Shown here: positions 37,315-43,302 of the stretch, one piece after another | Layout: each line of letters begins with the position of its first letter | Numbering within the stretch: position 1 is the first letter of the stretch | DNA from: Victivallales bacterium | GTDB lineage: Bacteria > Verrucomicrobiota > Lentisphaeria > Oligosphaerales > Oligosphaeraceae | Assembly (NCBI GenBank): GCA_017417585.1 | Contig: JAFPYX010000037.1 | Coordinates: forward strand, 1-43,302 | Reading direction: 5' to 3' | DNA: 43,302 nt | Position numbers and translations under genes: made by a program | Notes under the pieces: generated by a model | The model's input: only the letters and a program-made list of their open reading frames with translations | What the model was told of the DNA's origin: nothing | Databases searched by the model: none

Positions 37315-37666
37315 TGTTGTTTTCCGTGTTTTGTCTATGGTATGCCGTTGTCGGGGAAATCCTGGTAACACCAGGATGTGTCTTGTCCAAATCGCAGATC
37401 GGAATTAGCAAGACATTACTAACCTAATTACGGAAGAAGTTGGGATTATTCTAATTCTTGGGCGTTTTTGTCGAAAAATCATCAGAAAAACTAGATTCTT
37501 TGGTAATCCATATGCGACGATTTGACAAAACAGCCTTTGACTGGCAAAGTAAAATAGTGGGCGGTTGGCGGGAGTGGAGGGTGCCCCGTCGTTCGGGTTA
37601 AAAAACGATCCTTGGCGGTTCCTTCTTGGTGAATCACACTTTTTGGATCATTTTCACCTTGGCCAT
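37315..37666. other. Gene-free AT-rich spacer upstream of the tRNA
   Basis: Between the AT-rich membrane gene and the tRNA no coding region is convincing. It contains T- and A-runs and, at its end, the tRNA promoter. A short frame at 37491-37751 (minus) overlaps the tRNA and is rejected. Confidence 0.5.
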
Positions 37667-37694
37667 TTGCGAATTCGTAAATCGTTGCTATATT
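37667..37694 (+). promoter_or_regulatory. Promoter of the tRNA gene
   Basis: TTGCGA (37667-37672), a 16-bp spacer and TATATT (37689-37694) match sigma-70-type boxes. The predicted transcript would begin near 37701, just before the tRNA 5' end. Confidence 0.6.
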
Positions 37695-37708
37695 AGAGCG
37701 TTTTCCGA

Positions 37709-37784
37709 GCCGGGCTAGCTCAGTTGGTAGAGCAGTGGAATCATAATCCACGTGTCATAGGTCCGAGTCCTATGCCCGGTACCA
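37709..37784 (+). tRNA. tRNA with CAT anticodon (Met elongator, or Ile2)
   Basis: A complete 76-nt cloverleaf. The acceptor stem pairs GCCGGGC with GCCCGGT (one G-U at the end), the D arm is GCTC/GAGC, the anticodon stem is GTGGA/TCCAC with loop ATCATAA (anticodon CAT), the T arm is CATAG/CTATG. CCA is encoded. The paired first position excludes an initiator tRNA. CAT can also be modified to read AUA (Ile2); that depends on lysidine modification, which cannot be seen. Confidence 0.93.
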
Positions 37785-37788
37785 TTTC

Positions 37789-37822
37789 GCCCTGATTCTC
37801 GCCCGAGAGTCAGGGCTTTTTT
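37789..37822 (+). terminator. Rho-independent terminator after the tRNA
   Basis: A 12-bp stem with one G-U pair (37789-37800 with 37805-37816), loop GCCC, then six T residues. It lies five bases after the tRNA. Confidence 0.92.
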
Positions 37823-37839
37823 GTATTCGCAAAACGAAA

Positions 37840-38661
37840 ATGTTAATCTTCGACTCCCACACCCATATCTTTCCGGACAAGATAGCCGATCGTGCGCTCC
37901 AGCACCTCATCGGAAAGGCGCACGGGCTGCCGACCTTCACGCTGGGCACCGCCGCCAGCCAGGAGGCCGCCGCGCTCAGGGCCGGCTACACTGGCTGGAT
38001 GAACTGCCCCGTGGTCACCAACGAACACCAGATGCGCTCTGTGAACGACTGGGTGGCCGGCCTCAACCACTGGCCGCACCTCTCGCTGGGCGGCATCTAC
38101 CCCAATGCGCCGATGGAAACAGTAGTCGCAGAGGTCCACCGCATCAAGAAACTCGGCCTCTATGGCATCAAGTTCCACCCGGAATACCAGGGCTTCCGCC
38201 CGCTGGAACCAAAATTCGACCCGATGTGGCAGGCAATGCGCGACGAGGAGCTGCCGGTCCTCTTCCACGCCGGGGCGGACGTCGCCTACTTCAGCCAGGA
38301 CCAGAACTCCTGGCCAGCCGACTTCGCGCGTCTCGCCGAGCGCTATCCCGGCCTCGTCATCATCTGCGCCCATCTGGGCGGCTGGCTGAACTGGGATCTC
38401 GTGGAATCCGACCTTTGCGGTGCGCCAGTGTATCTGGACACCGCCTTCGCCAAGGGCTGGATGCCCGACCAGGGACAGTACGAACGCATCATCCGCAAGC
38501 ATGGCGTGGACAAGGTCCTCTTCGGCACCGACTCGCCTTGGAATCCCCTCGACTCCGCCGTCCGCGAGCTCCAGGAGACCTCTCTCACCGATGCCGAAAA
38601 GCACCGCATCTTCTGGTCCAACGCCGCCAGGCTCTGGAAACTGCCGGAAGTCGAAGGCTAA
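37840..38661 (+). CDS. Amidohydrolase-superfamily metal-dependent hydrolase
   Basis: A 273-residue protein of the amidohydrolase-2 type. Metal and catalytic motifs follow the family order: HTH in DSHTHIF (7-9), GIKFHPE, FHAGADV, CAHLGG and the final Asp in FGTDSPW. Such enzymes act as hydrolases or decarboxylases, and the substrate cannot be told. No signal peptide. It starts 17 bp after the tRNA terminator, so its promoter is unclear. Confidence 0.85.
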   Translation: MLIFDSHTHIFPDKIADRALQHLIGKAHGLPTFTLGTAASQEAAALRAGYTGWMNCPVVTNEHQMRSVNDWVAGLNHWPHLSLGGIYPNAPMETVVAEVHRIKKLGLYGIKFHPEYQGFRPLEPKFDPMWQAMRDEELPVLFHAGADVAYFSQDQNSWPADFARLAERYPGLVIICAHLGGWLNWDLVESDLCGAPVYLDTAFAKGWMPDQGQYERIIRKHGVDKVLFGTDSPWNPLDSAVRELQETSLTDAEKHRIFWSNAARLWKLPEVEG

Positions 38662-38686
38662 CCTGCCGAAGACTCTCCAAGTTTAC

Positions 38687-38796
38687 AAGGGGAAAGGGGA
38701 AAGGTCAAAGTCAAGAGACTCTGGCCTGGGACCTGGGACCTGAGACTTGAGACCTGATGGCTGAGTCCTGAGTCCTGGGACCTGAGTCCTGACTCT
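38687..38796. repeat. Heptad word array, inverse of the 351-575 family
   Basis: From 38687 the sequence reads in seven-base words: first AAGGGGA, AAGGGGA, AAGGTCA, AAGTCAA, then (38717-38796) GGGACCT, GAGACCT, GAGTCCT and relatives. The second part is the reverse complement of the AGGTCNC words of 351-575; in both places AGCCATC, AGGTCYC and AAGTCTC stand in the same order. It runs into the TTTAACC array. Confidence 0.88.
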
Positions 38797-38864
38797 AACC
38801 TTTAACCTTTAACCTTTAACCTTTAACCTTTAACCTCTAACCTCTAACCTCTACCCTCTAACCT
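38795..38864. repeat. Ten heptamers of the TTTAACC type
   Basis: Ten seven-base units (CTAACCT or TTAACCT, one variant CTACCCT) fill 70 bp and end four bases before the ATG at 38869. Despite the telomere-like look, it lies inside a chromosomal gap. Confidence 0.93.
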
Positions 38865-38868
38865 TTTA

Positions 38869-39357
38869 ATGCAAAAGTCCGCCCTTCTAGCCCTGCCGGA
38901 CGACGCCCTGGCCAGACTCTGCCGCGTGGATGTCTGCCGTGGAACCGGCCCGGGCGGTCAAAAGCGCAACAAGACCTCTACGGCGGTGCGTGTCACGCAC
39001 CTCGAAAGCGGCATCTCCGCAATGGATGACGCCACGCGCTCGCAGCATCTCAACCGCGCCCACGCGATGGCAAAATTGCGCGTGGAGCTGGCCGTGGCCC
39101 TCCCGCCCGACAACGACGTCGTGCATCCCGCCATCCCCCTGGAACCCGTGCCGCGGCCTGCCCGCGCCGAATATCCGCTGTGGCTGGGCGAACTCTTCAG
39201 CACGCTAGCTCTTCACGGCTTCCAGCCCGCCGAAACCGCCGGGGCCTACGGCTGCACGCCATCCCATCTGATTCGCGTCATCGCCAAGGACGACACCGCG
39301 TGGCAGCACCTCGCGCAGGCCCGCCAGCGACTCTCCTTGCCGCCGTTGCATCGGTAA
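38869..39357 (+). CDS. Release-factor-like GGQ protein
   Basis: A 162-residue protein with a class I release-factor domain at about 15-85. The catalytic GGQ (29-31) sits in the standard context RGTGPGGQKRNKT. Codon-recognition domains of RF1/RF2 are absent. The C-terminal part (about 95-160) is a separate short helical domain, unlike the basic tail of ArfB. It may release peptides from stalled ribosomes (inference). The ATG at 38869 has only the heptamer array upstream, so translation may start without a Shine-Dalgarno contact. Confidence 0.85.
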   Translation: MQKSALLALPDDALARLCRVDVCRGTGPGGQKRNKTSTAVRVTHLESGISAMDDATRSQHLNRAHAMAKLRVELAVALPPDNDVVHPAIPLEPVPRPARAEYPLWLGELFSTLALHGFQPAETAGAYGCTPSHLIRVIAKDDTAWQHLAQARQRLSLPPLHR

Positions 39358-39402
39358 TTCAAACCCGCCGCGCGACCAACGGTTCTCCTGCGTCGGACAC
39401 GG

Positions 39403-39429
39403 AAAGCGATAAAAGCGATAAAAGCGATG
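39403..39429. repeat. Three nine-base AAAGCGATA words
   Basis: Two copies of AAAGCGATA and one of AAAGCGATG in direct tandem, in the gap between the release-factor-like gene and proA. Confidence 0.85.
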
Positions 39430-39474
39430 GGAGTAATGCGTAATTTCACATCCACTTAGCGCCCTCCCGTCCCC

Positions 39475-39502
39475 CACATTTCACATTTCACATTTCACAT
39501 TT
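39475..39502. repeat. Four CACATTT heptamers next to the proA start
   Basis: CACATTT is repeated four times without gaps; three bases (TTC) separate the last from the proA ATG. This is the place where a Shine-Dalgarno sequence would normally lie. Confidence 0.92.
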
Positions 39503-39505
39503 TTC

Positions 39506-40786
39506 ATGTCCACTCTCGACCTCGCACAGCTGGCCAAAGAGGCCTCCATTCCACTTTCCGACTGCGATCTGGCCACCCGCAACCAGGGCCTCCTGGCGAT
39601 GGCCGAGGCCCTCACGGCGCACGCCGCTGAAATCCGCGACGCCAACGAACGCGACCTCGCAAAGGCGCGAGAAGACGGCCTGGACGCGCCGCTGCTCAAA
39701 CGGCTCGTCTTCGACGACGCCAAACGCCAGGGCGTCATCGAAGGGCTGCGCAGTCTGGCCGCCCTCCCCGACCCGCTGGGGCGCGTCCTCACGCACACCG
39801 AACTCGACCAGGGGCTGGTGCTCACCCGCGTGAGCTGCCCCATTGGCGTCATCGGAATCATCTTCGAGGCGCGGCCGGACGCGCTGGTGCAGATCTCCTC
39901 GCTCTGCCTCAAGAGCGGCAATGCCGTGCTGTTGAAAGGCGGCAGCGAGGCACTTCACACCAACCGCGCGCTCACGGCGGCCATCGCCGAAGCCACGGTG
40001 GCCTGCGGCCTGCCGGCCAACTGGATCCAGCTGCTGGAGACCCGCACCGAAGTCACCGAGATGCTCGCCCTCAACGACTACATCGACCTGGTCGTACCCC
40101 GCGGCTCCAACTCGTTCGTGAAATACATCATGGAGCACACCACCATCCCCGTGCTTGGACACTCCTCGGGACTCTGCCACCTCTACATCGACCGCGACGC
40201 CGACCCCGAAATGGCCTGCCGCATCGCCGTGGACGCCAAGACACAGGCGCCCGCCACCTGCAACACCATCGAGACCCTTCTCATTCATCAGGATGCGGCC
40301 ACAGCCATGCTCCCGACGCTCGTCAACGCACTCCGCCAGGCAAAGGTCGAACTCCGCGGTGACGAACGCAGCCGCGCCATCGTCCCGGAACTGCTCCCGG
40401 CCACCGCCGAGGACTGGTCAACTGAATATCTAGATTACATACTTTCTATCAAGATAGTAGATGATATTTCTGAAGCCATATCCCACATCAACCGCTATGG
40501 GTCGCACCACACCGACGCCATCGTGACGAACGACCAGGCGGCCGCACGGCTCTTCCAGCGGCGCGTGGACTCCGCCGATGTCTTCTGGAATGCCTCCACG
40601 CGCTTCGCCGACGGCTTCCGCTTCGGCCTCGGCGCCGAAGTCGGCATCTCCACCAGCAAAATCCACTCCCGCGGCCCCGTGGGACTGGAGGGCCTCACCA
40701 TCTACAAGTGGCTGCTGGACGGCGCTGGACAGGCCGTCGCCCCCTACTGCGACGGACGTGCAAAATTCACCCACCGGCCGCTATGA
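39506..40786 (+). CDS. proA: Glutamate-5-semialdehyde dehydrogenase (gamma-glutamyl phosphate reductase)
   Basis: ProA reduces gamma-glutamyl phosphate with NADPH in proline synthesis. The 426-residue length is normal. The catalytic Cys252 lies in APATCNT, and the conserved stretches FEARPDALVQI, LKSGNAVLLKGG, VPRGS and FGLGAEVGIST are present. proB and proC are not nearby. An AT-rich codon island occupies about 40424-40482 (residues about 307-326). The start lies three bases after a heptamer array. The gene is convergent with hydE, 30 bp apart. Confidence 0.97.
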   Translation: MSTLDLAQLAKEASIPLSDCDLATRNQGLLAMAEALTAHAAEIRDANERDLAKAREDGLDAPLLKRLVFDDAKRQGVIEGLRSLAALPDPLGRVLTHTELDQGLVLTRVSCPIGVIGIIFEARPDALVQISSLCLKSGNAVLLKGGSEALHTNRALTAAIAEATVACGLPANWIQLLETRTEVTEMLALNDYIDLVVPRGSNSFVKYIMEHTTIPVLGHSSGLCHLYIDRDADPEMACRIAVDAKTQAPATCNTIETLLIHQDAATAMLPTLVNALRQAKVELRGDERSRAIVPELLPATAEDWSTEYLDYILSIKIVDDISEAISHINRYGSHHTDAIVTNDQAAARLFQRRVDSADVFWNASTRFADGFRFGLGAEVGISTSKIHSRGPVGLEGLTIYKWLLDGAGQAVAPYCDGRAKFTHRPL

Positions 40787-40816
40787 CGCATGCCTGGGCA
40801 AGCGGGTGAAACGCGT

Positions 40817-41851
40817 TCACCTGCGAACATCGCCACGGTCGGTGACAATGCGGTAGCCTGCCGAGGCGACGCGCCGTTCCAGGCATCCGCGACACTGCGC
40901 GGACTCCTCGCCCAGGCAGATTTTGTTGTCGTATAATTTGTATTTGGCTCGTACGGCCACGGGCGAGAGATTCGGCATCACGACATTCGCGCCTGCCTTG
41001 AGACCCAGTTCGCGCCCCTCGGGGTGGATTGTGCCCAGGGCGGTGGTCGAGGGCAGCAGCACGTATGGGAACATCAGCCGCAGGATGGCCAGAAGGCGCA
41101 ACGTGAGTTCCAGCGTGCCGTTGGGAAAATCTCGGAATGGCGTGTCTGCATGGTGGATGAAGGGTCCGATGCCAATCATGTCCGGCTGGAGTTCCTGGAG
41201 GAACCGCAGGTCGGCGACCAGCTCATGGGTAGTCTGATAGGGCGACCCCACCATGAAGCCCGCGCCGACCTGATAGCCGATTTCCTTTAGGGTGAAAAGG
41301 CACTCCTTGCGGTGCGCCAGACTCAGCTCGGCGGGATGCAATTTTGCATAGTGCGCCTCGCTGGCGGTCTCGTGGCGCAGGAGATAGCGCCGGGCACCCG
41401 CGTCGAAAAACGCCTGGTAACTTGCACGGGGCTTCTCGCCGATGGAAAGCGTAATGGCGCAGTCGGGAAAGCGCGTGTGGAGTGCGGAAACCAGTTCAAC
41501 GATGCGCTCGTCCGTGTAATATGGGTCTTCTCCACCCTGGAGCACAAACGTGCGGTAGCCCAGCGTATGGCCCTCTTCGGCACAGGCGAGGATTTCATCC
41601 CTGGTCAGCCGATAACGCGGCACCTTGAGGTTGTCCCGCCGGATTCCGCAGTAATAGCAGTTGTTTCGGCAGTGGTTGGTGAACTCAATCAGCCCGCGGA
41701 GGAAGACCACGTCGCCATAATGTTCGCGACGCACAGCGTCCGCCGCGGCAAACAGCTCCGCATCGTGGGCGGGACTCTCCAGCAGCGCAATGAGCGCGTC
41801 ATCCGGAAGGGTCTGGGTGTCACGTAGTTGTTGGATCACCGAATCGGGCAT
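40817..41851 (-). CDS. hydE: [FeFe]-hydrogenase maturation radical SAM protein HydE
   Basis: A 344-residue radical SAM enzyme that helps to build the H-cluster. The cluster motif CX3CX2C is Cys61, Cys65, Cys68 in the HydE-specific context FTNHCRNNCYYCGIRR. The C-terminal CX7CX2C (CLGEESAQCRGC), known as a second, dispensable cluster site in HydE, is also present. This separates it from the related PylB and BioB. HydF lies at 26048-27268, not adjacent. The IS element starts 135 bp upstream of the start and may have replaced or supplied its promoter. Confidence 0.94.
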   Translation of the reverse strand: MPDSVIQQLRDTQTLPDDALIALLESPAHDAELFAAADAVRREHYGDVVFLRGLIEFTNHCRNNCYYCGIRRDNLKVPRYRLTRDEILACAEEGHTLGYRTFVLQGGEDPYYTDERIVELVSALHTRFPDCAITLSIGEKPRASYQAFFDAGARRYLLRHETASEAHYAKLHPAELSLAHRKECLFTLKEIGYQVGAGFMVGSPYQTTHELVADLRFLQELQPDMIGIGPFIHHADTPFRDFPNGTLELTLRLLAILRLMFPYVLLPSTTALGTIHPEGRELGLKAGANVVMPNLSPVAVRAKYKLYDNKICLGEESAQCRGCLERRVASAGYRIVTDRGDVRR

Positions 41852-41985
41852 GGGGATGAGGGAGTGAGGGGAATAGGTAAACGCCTGTACTGTAATGCCG
41901 TTTCCCTTGCCTGGAGGCTTGAGAACATCCCTTATTCCCGGGGCTCCTGCTTCATCGGGTAATTCGTAAGGGAATTATACAGTTT

Positions 41986-42005
41986 CACTAGTGTCCCATT
42001 AAAAT
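41986..42005. repeat. Left terminal inverted repeat of the IS
   Basis: Begins CACTAGTGTCCCAT and matches the right end with one mismatch in 20 bases. Confidence 0.9.
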
Positions 42006-42021
42006 GAGGAGGAATTTTGTT

Positions 42022-43179
42022 TTAATCAAAGAGACCCGGCAAAAATGGCGTTTCATTACTGTCTGGTTCAATTCTGTCCTCCAGTCCGAACAGTTCGGCG
42101 AGAGGTGTCTTGTCGGTCATGGACACTTCCAGGATCTGCAGCATTTCGTAGGCGGATCGCTTGACCTGCATTCTTCTGCGCACGATGGCGACAAGGCAGA
42201 AGGTGGTCACCGCGACGGCCAGCTGGATGCGCACGGCGTTCTCGGAAGTGCCCCAGAACTTCCTGATCCTGAGGTGCTGCTTCAGCCATTTGAAGAAGAG
42301 CTCGACCTGCCACCTGTTCCTGTAAAGGCCGGCCGCCTCCAGGGAGGAGAGCGCGAAGGCGTTCGTCAGGAATGCGAAGTCCCTGTCCTGCTCCGCGTCG
42401 TGGAACCTCACAAGCCGAAGCCTGCCGGGGAACTTCTTCGCAGAGGCGGTCTCCGTGAGCACGATTTCCGCATCTCCCAGCACGTTTTCCGGAAGCCGCC
42501 GACGCCATTTGACGCTTTTGAACTGCAGGTTCCTCTTGGCGCGAACCACGAAGAAGGATTCCGCCAGGCTGATCCGCCACAGTTCGGCGAAGGCGTTGTA
42601 GCCGCGGTCGAAAACGTAGTAGGCCCCTTCCTCCAGCGGAATCGCGTGCATCGCCCTGGAATCGTGGACGGAGGCGGTGGTGACGTGGTAGAAGGACGGG
42701 ACCTTCGTCTCCAGGTCGTAAAGCACATGCGCCTTGACTCCGCCTTTGCGGCGGCGGAACTTCGCCCATGGGAAGACGGCAAGGCACAGGGGGATGGTTG
42801 TCGAGTCGAAGGCGAAGATCCTGCCGTCCAGTCCAGGCGAGTCCACGCCGCAGGTCTCCCGCGCGTCAGCCATCATGGAAAAGGCGAATTCCTCGAAGAT
42901 CCGGAAATCCCGCCTCTGGTTGGCGAAGGCGTTGCGGGAAACCGGGACGCTTCCAAGACCGAGATGGTAGCATTTCGAGCGGTGCGCCTCGAGGACCGTG
43001 ACCAGGTCGCGGAGGCTGTCGCGTCCGCTCAGCTGGCCGAACATCAGCGTCAGCAGCTGGTTCCTGCATGTGAAGTGCTTCACATAGGAATCGCCGCTGT
43101 ACTTCCCGACAAGGCGTCTGAATTTGAGGTAGCCAAGATGCTCTGTCATTTGTGCGAAAACGTATTTGTCCTTGTTCAT
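42022..43179 (-). CDS. IS4-family DDE transposase
   Basis: A 385-residue transposase. The N-terminal domain (about 5-75) resembles DUF4372. The DDE residues are Asp125 in FAFDSTTI, Asp191 in VFDRGY and Glu293, the last within the IS4 Y-2-R-3-E-6-K signature (Tyr286, Arg289, Glu293, Lys300). The reading frame is intact, so it may be active. It starts about 100 bp inside the right inverted repeat and stops 16 bp before the left repeat. Confidence 0.95.
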   Translation of the reverse strand: MNKDKYVFAQMTEHLGYLKFRRLVGKYSGDSYVKHFTCRNQLLTLMFGQLSGRDSLRDLVTVLEAHRSKCYHLGLGSVPVSRNAFANQRRDFRIFEEFAFSMMADARETCGVDSPGLDGRIFAFDSTTIPLCLAVFPWAKFRRRKGGVKAHVLYDLETKVPSFYHVTTASVHDSRAMHAIPLEEGAYYVFDRGYNAFAELWRISLAESFFVVRAKRNLQFKSVKWRRRLPENVLGDAEIVLTETASAKKFPGRLRLVRFHDAEQDRDFAFLTNAFALSSLEAAGLYRNRWQVELFFKWLKQHLRIRKFWGTSENAVRIQLAVAVTTFCLVAIVRRRMQVKRSAYEMLQILEVSMTDKTPLAELFGLEDRIEPDSNETPFLPGLFD

Positions 43180-43282
43180 TGCAGCCTCCGTCCTGGCTGC
43201 AAAGATACTCGTTCAAATCGGTACGCACGAAAATTACTACGTAATTCCTTGATTTTTAGTTAGATTCAACTACCTGTTTTTG

Positions 43283-43302
43283 ATTTTTATGGGACACTAG
43301 TG
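43283..43302. repeat. Right terminal inverted repeat of the IS
   Basis: Reverse complement of the left end; ends with CACTAGTG at the window border. Confidence 0.9.

Larger units (their letters stand above)
41986..43302 (-). mobile_element. IS4-family insertion sequence, complete
   Basis: A 1317-bp element bounded by inverted repeats at 41986-42005 and 43283-43302 (CACTAGTGTCCCAT plus a few more bases, 19 of 20 matching) with one transposase gene. The right repeat ends at the last base of the window, so the target duplication cannot be tested. It lies upstream of hydE on the same strand. Confidence 0.92.

Noticed and set aside
37709..37784. Initiator tRNA
   Set aside because: Position 1 can pair with position 72 and the anticodon stem lacks the three G-C pairs of initiators.
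38795..38864. Telomere or contig-end artefact because of the TTTAACC repeats
   Set aside because: Normal genes flank it closely on both sides, and similar heptamer arrays occur at other gaps.
40817..41851. Identification as BioB or PylB rather than HydE
   Set aside because: The cluster context FTNHCRNNCYYCGIRR and the C-terminal CX7CX2C are typical of HydE, and hydF is in the same window.

Overview
The window looks like a chromosomal segment of an anaerobic, carbohydrate-degrading bacterium of the PVC group, most probably Lentisphaerota (Victivallales-like) or a close relative. This is inference. It rests on GC-rich core genes (hisH-hisF, purA, ruvAB, nagB, proA), two of the three [FeFe]-hydrogenase maturases (HydE, HydF), several glycan-active enzymes (GH27, GH38 and GH43 families), exported PVC-style proteins, and pseudopilins with a variable residue before the FTLIE-type motif. 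No rRNA gene or phylogenetic marker settles the taxonomy.

Layout. 1-619: no gene, a 64-bp tandem duplication and a word-structured repeat array. 620-4384: secreted phosphoesterase, hisH, hisF, purA. 4385-5146: a MntA-HepT toxin-antitoxin pair that ends in a second copy of the last codons of purA. 5175-6095: exported protein with two STN-like repeats. 6316-8283: GH27 alpha-galactosidase divergent from an HTH gene. 8430-10976: LemA plus a large two-helix membrane protein. 11041-12942 (minus): NosR-like flavin/iron-sulfur membrane protein and an anchored flavin-reductase-like protein. 13114-15829: small conserved protein and type II secretion/pilin-like genes (GspF, GspG, GspH-like). 15848-18378: ruvA, ruvB, a monooxygenase-like protein and a low-molecular-weight phosphatase. 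18413-23748: a glycan operon with a secreted phosphatase carrying Fn3-like and CBM9-like domains, a GH38 alpha-mannosidase and a sugar isomerase-like protein. 23790-25133: zinc-ribbon membrane protein. 25216-27268 (minus): hydF followed by a GH43-like gene. 27555-28518: two paralogous small membrane-anchored proteins. 28665-30565: esterase-like alpha/beta hydrolase with one frameshift. 30715-31629: nagB with a histone-H1-like tail. 31763-32743: peptide ABC-transporter ATPase. 32937-33831: RAYT-like transposase with a frameshift in a G8 run. 34035-36349: AmmeMemoRadiSam proteins. 36481-37314 (minus): AT-rich membrane protein. 37709-37784: tRNA with CAT anticodon. 37840-41851: amidohydrolase, release-factor-like GGQ protein, proA, hydE (minus). 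41986-43302: a complete IS4-family element running to the last base of the window.

The most unusual signal is not a gene. At least six intergenic spacers are built of degenerate seven-base words in tight phase (families AGGTCNC, AAGGNNA, TTTAACC, CACATTT and AATTNNN). They usually lie directly before a start codon. Two more arrays have nine-base words. The arrays change by gain or loss of whole words and recall the heptanucleotide STRR sequences of filamentous cyanobacteria. Other points of interest are the duplicated purA tail bracketing a toxin-antitoxin cassette, the NagB tail, the phosphatase-CBM9 fusion beside an alpha-mannosidase, sharply bounded AT-rich codon islands inside GC-rich genes, and pseudopilins lacking the usual glycine at the cleavage site.

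Functionally, the segment joins housekeeping genes (histidine, purine and proline synthesis, recombination) with glycan and amino-sugar use (GH27, GH38, GH43, esterase, NagB), export machinery, and anaerobic redox chemistry (Hyd maturases, AmmeMemoRadiSam, extracytoplasmic flavin electron transfer).
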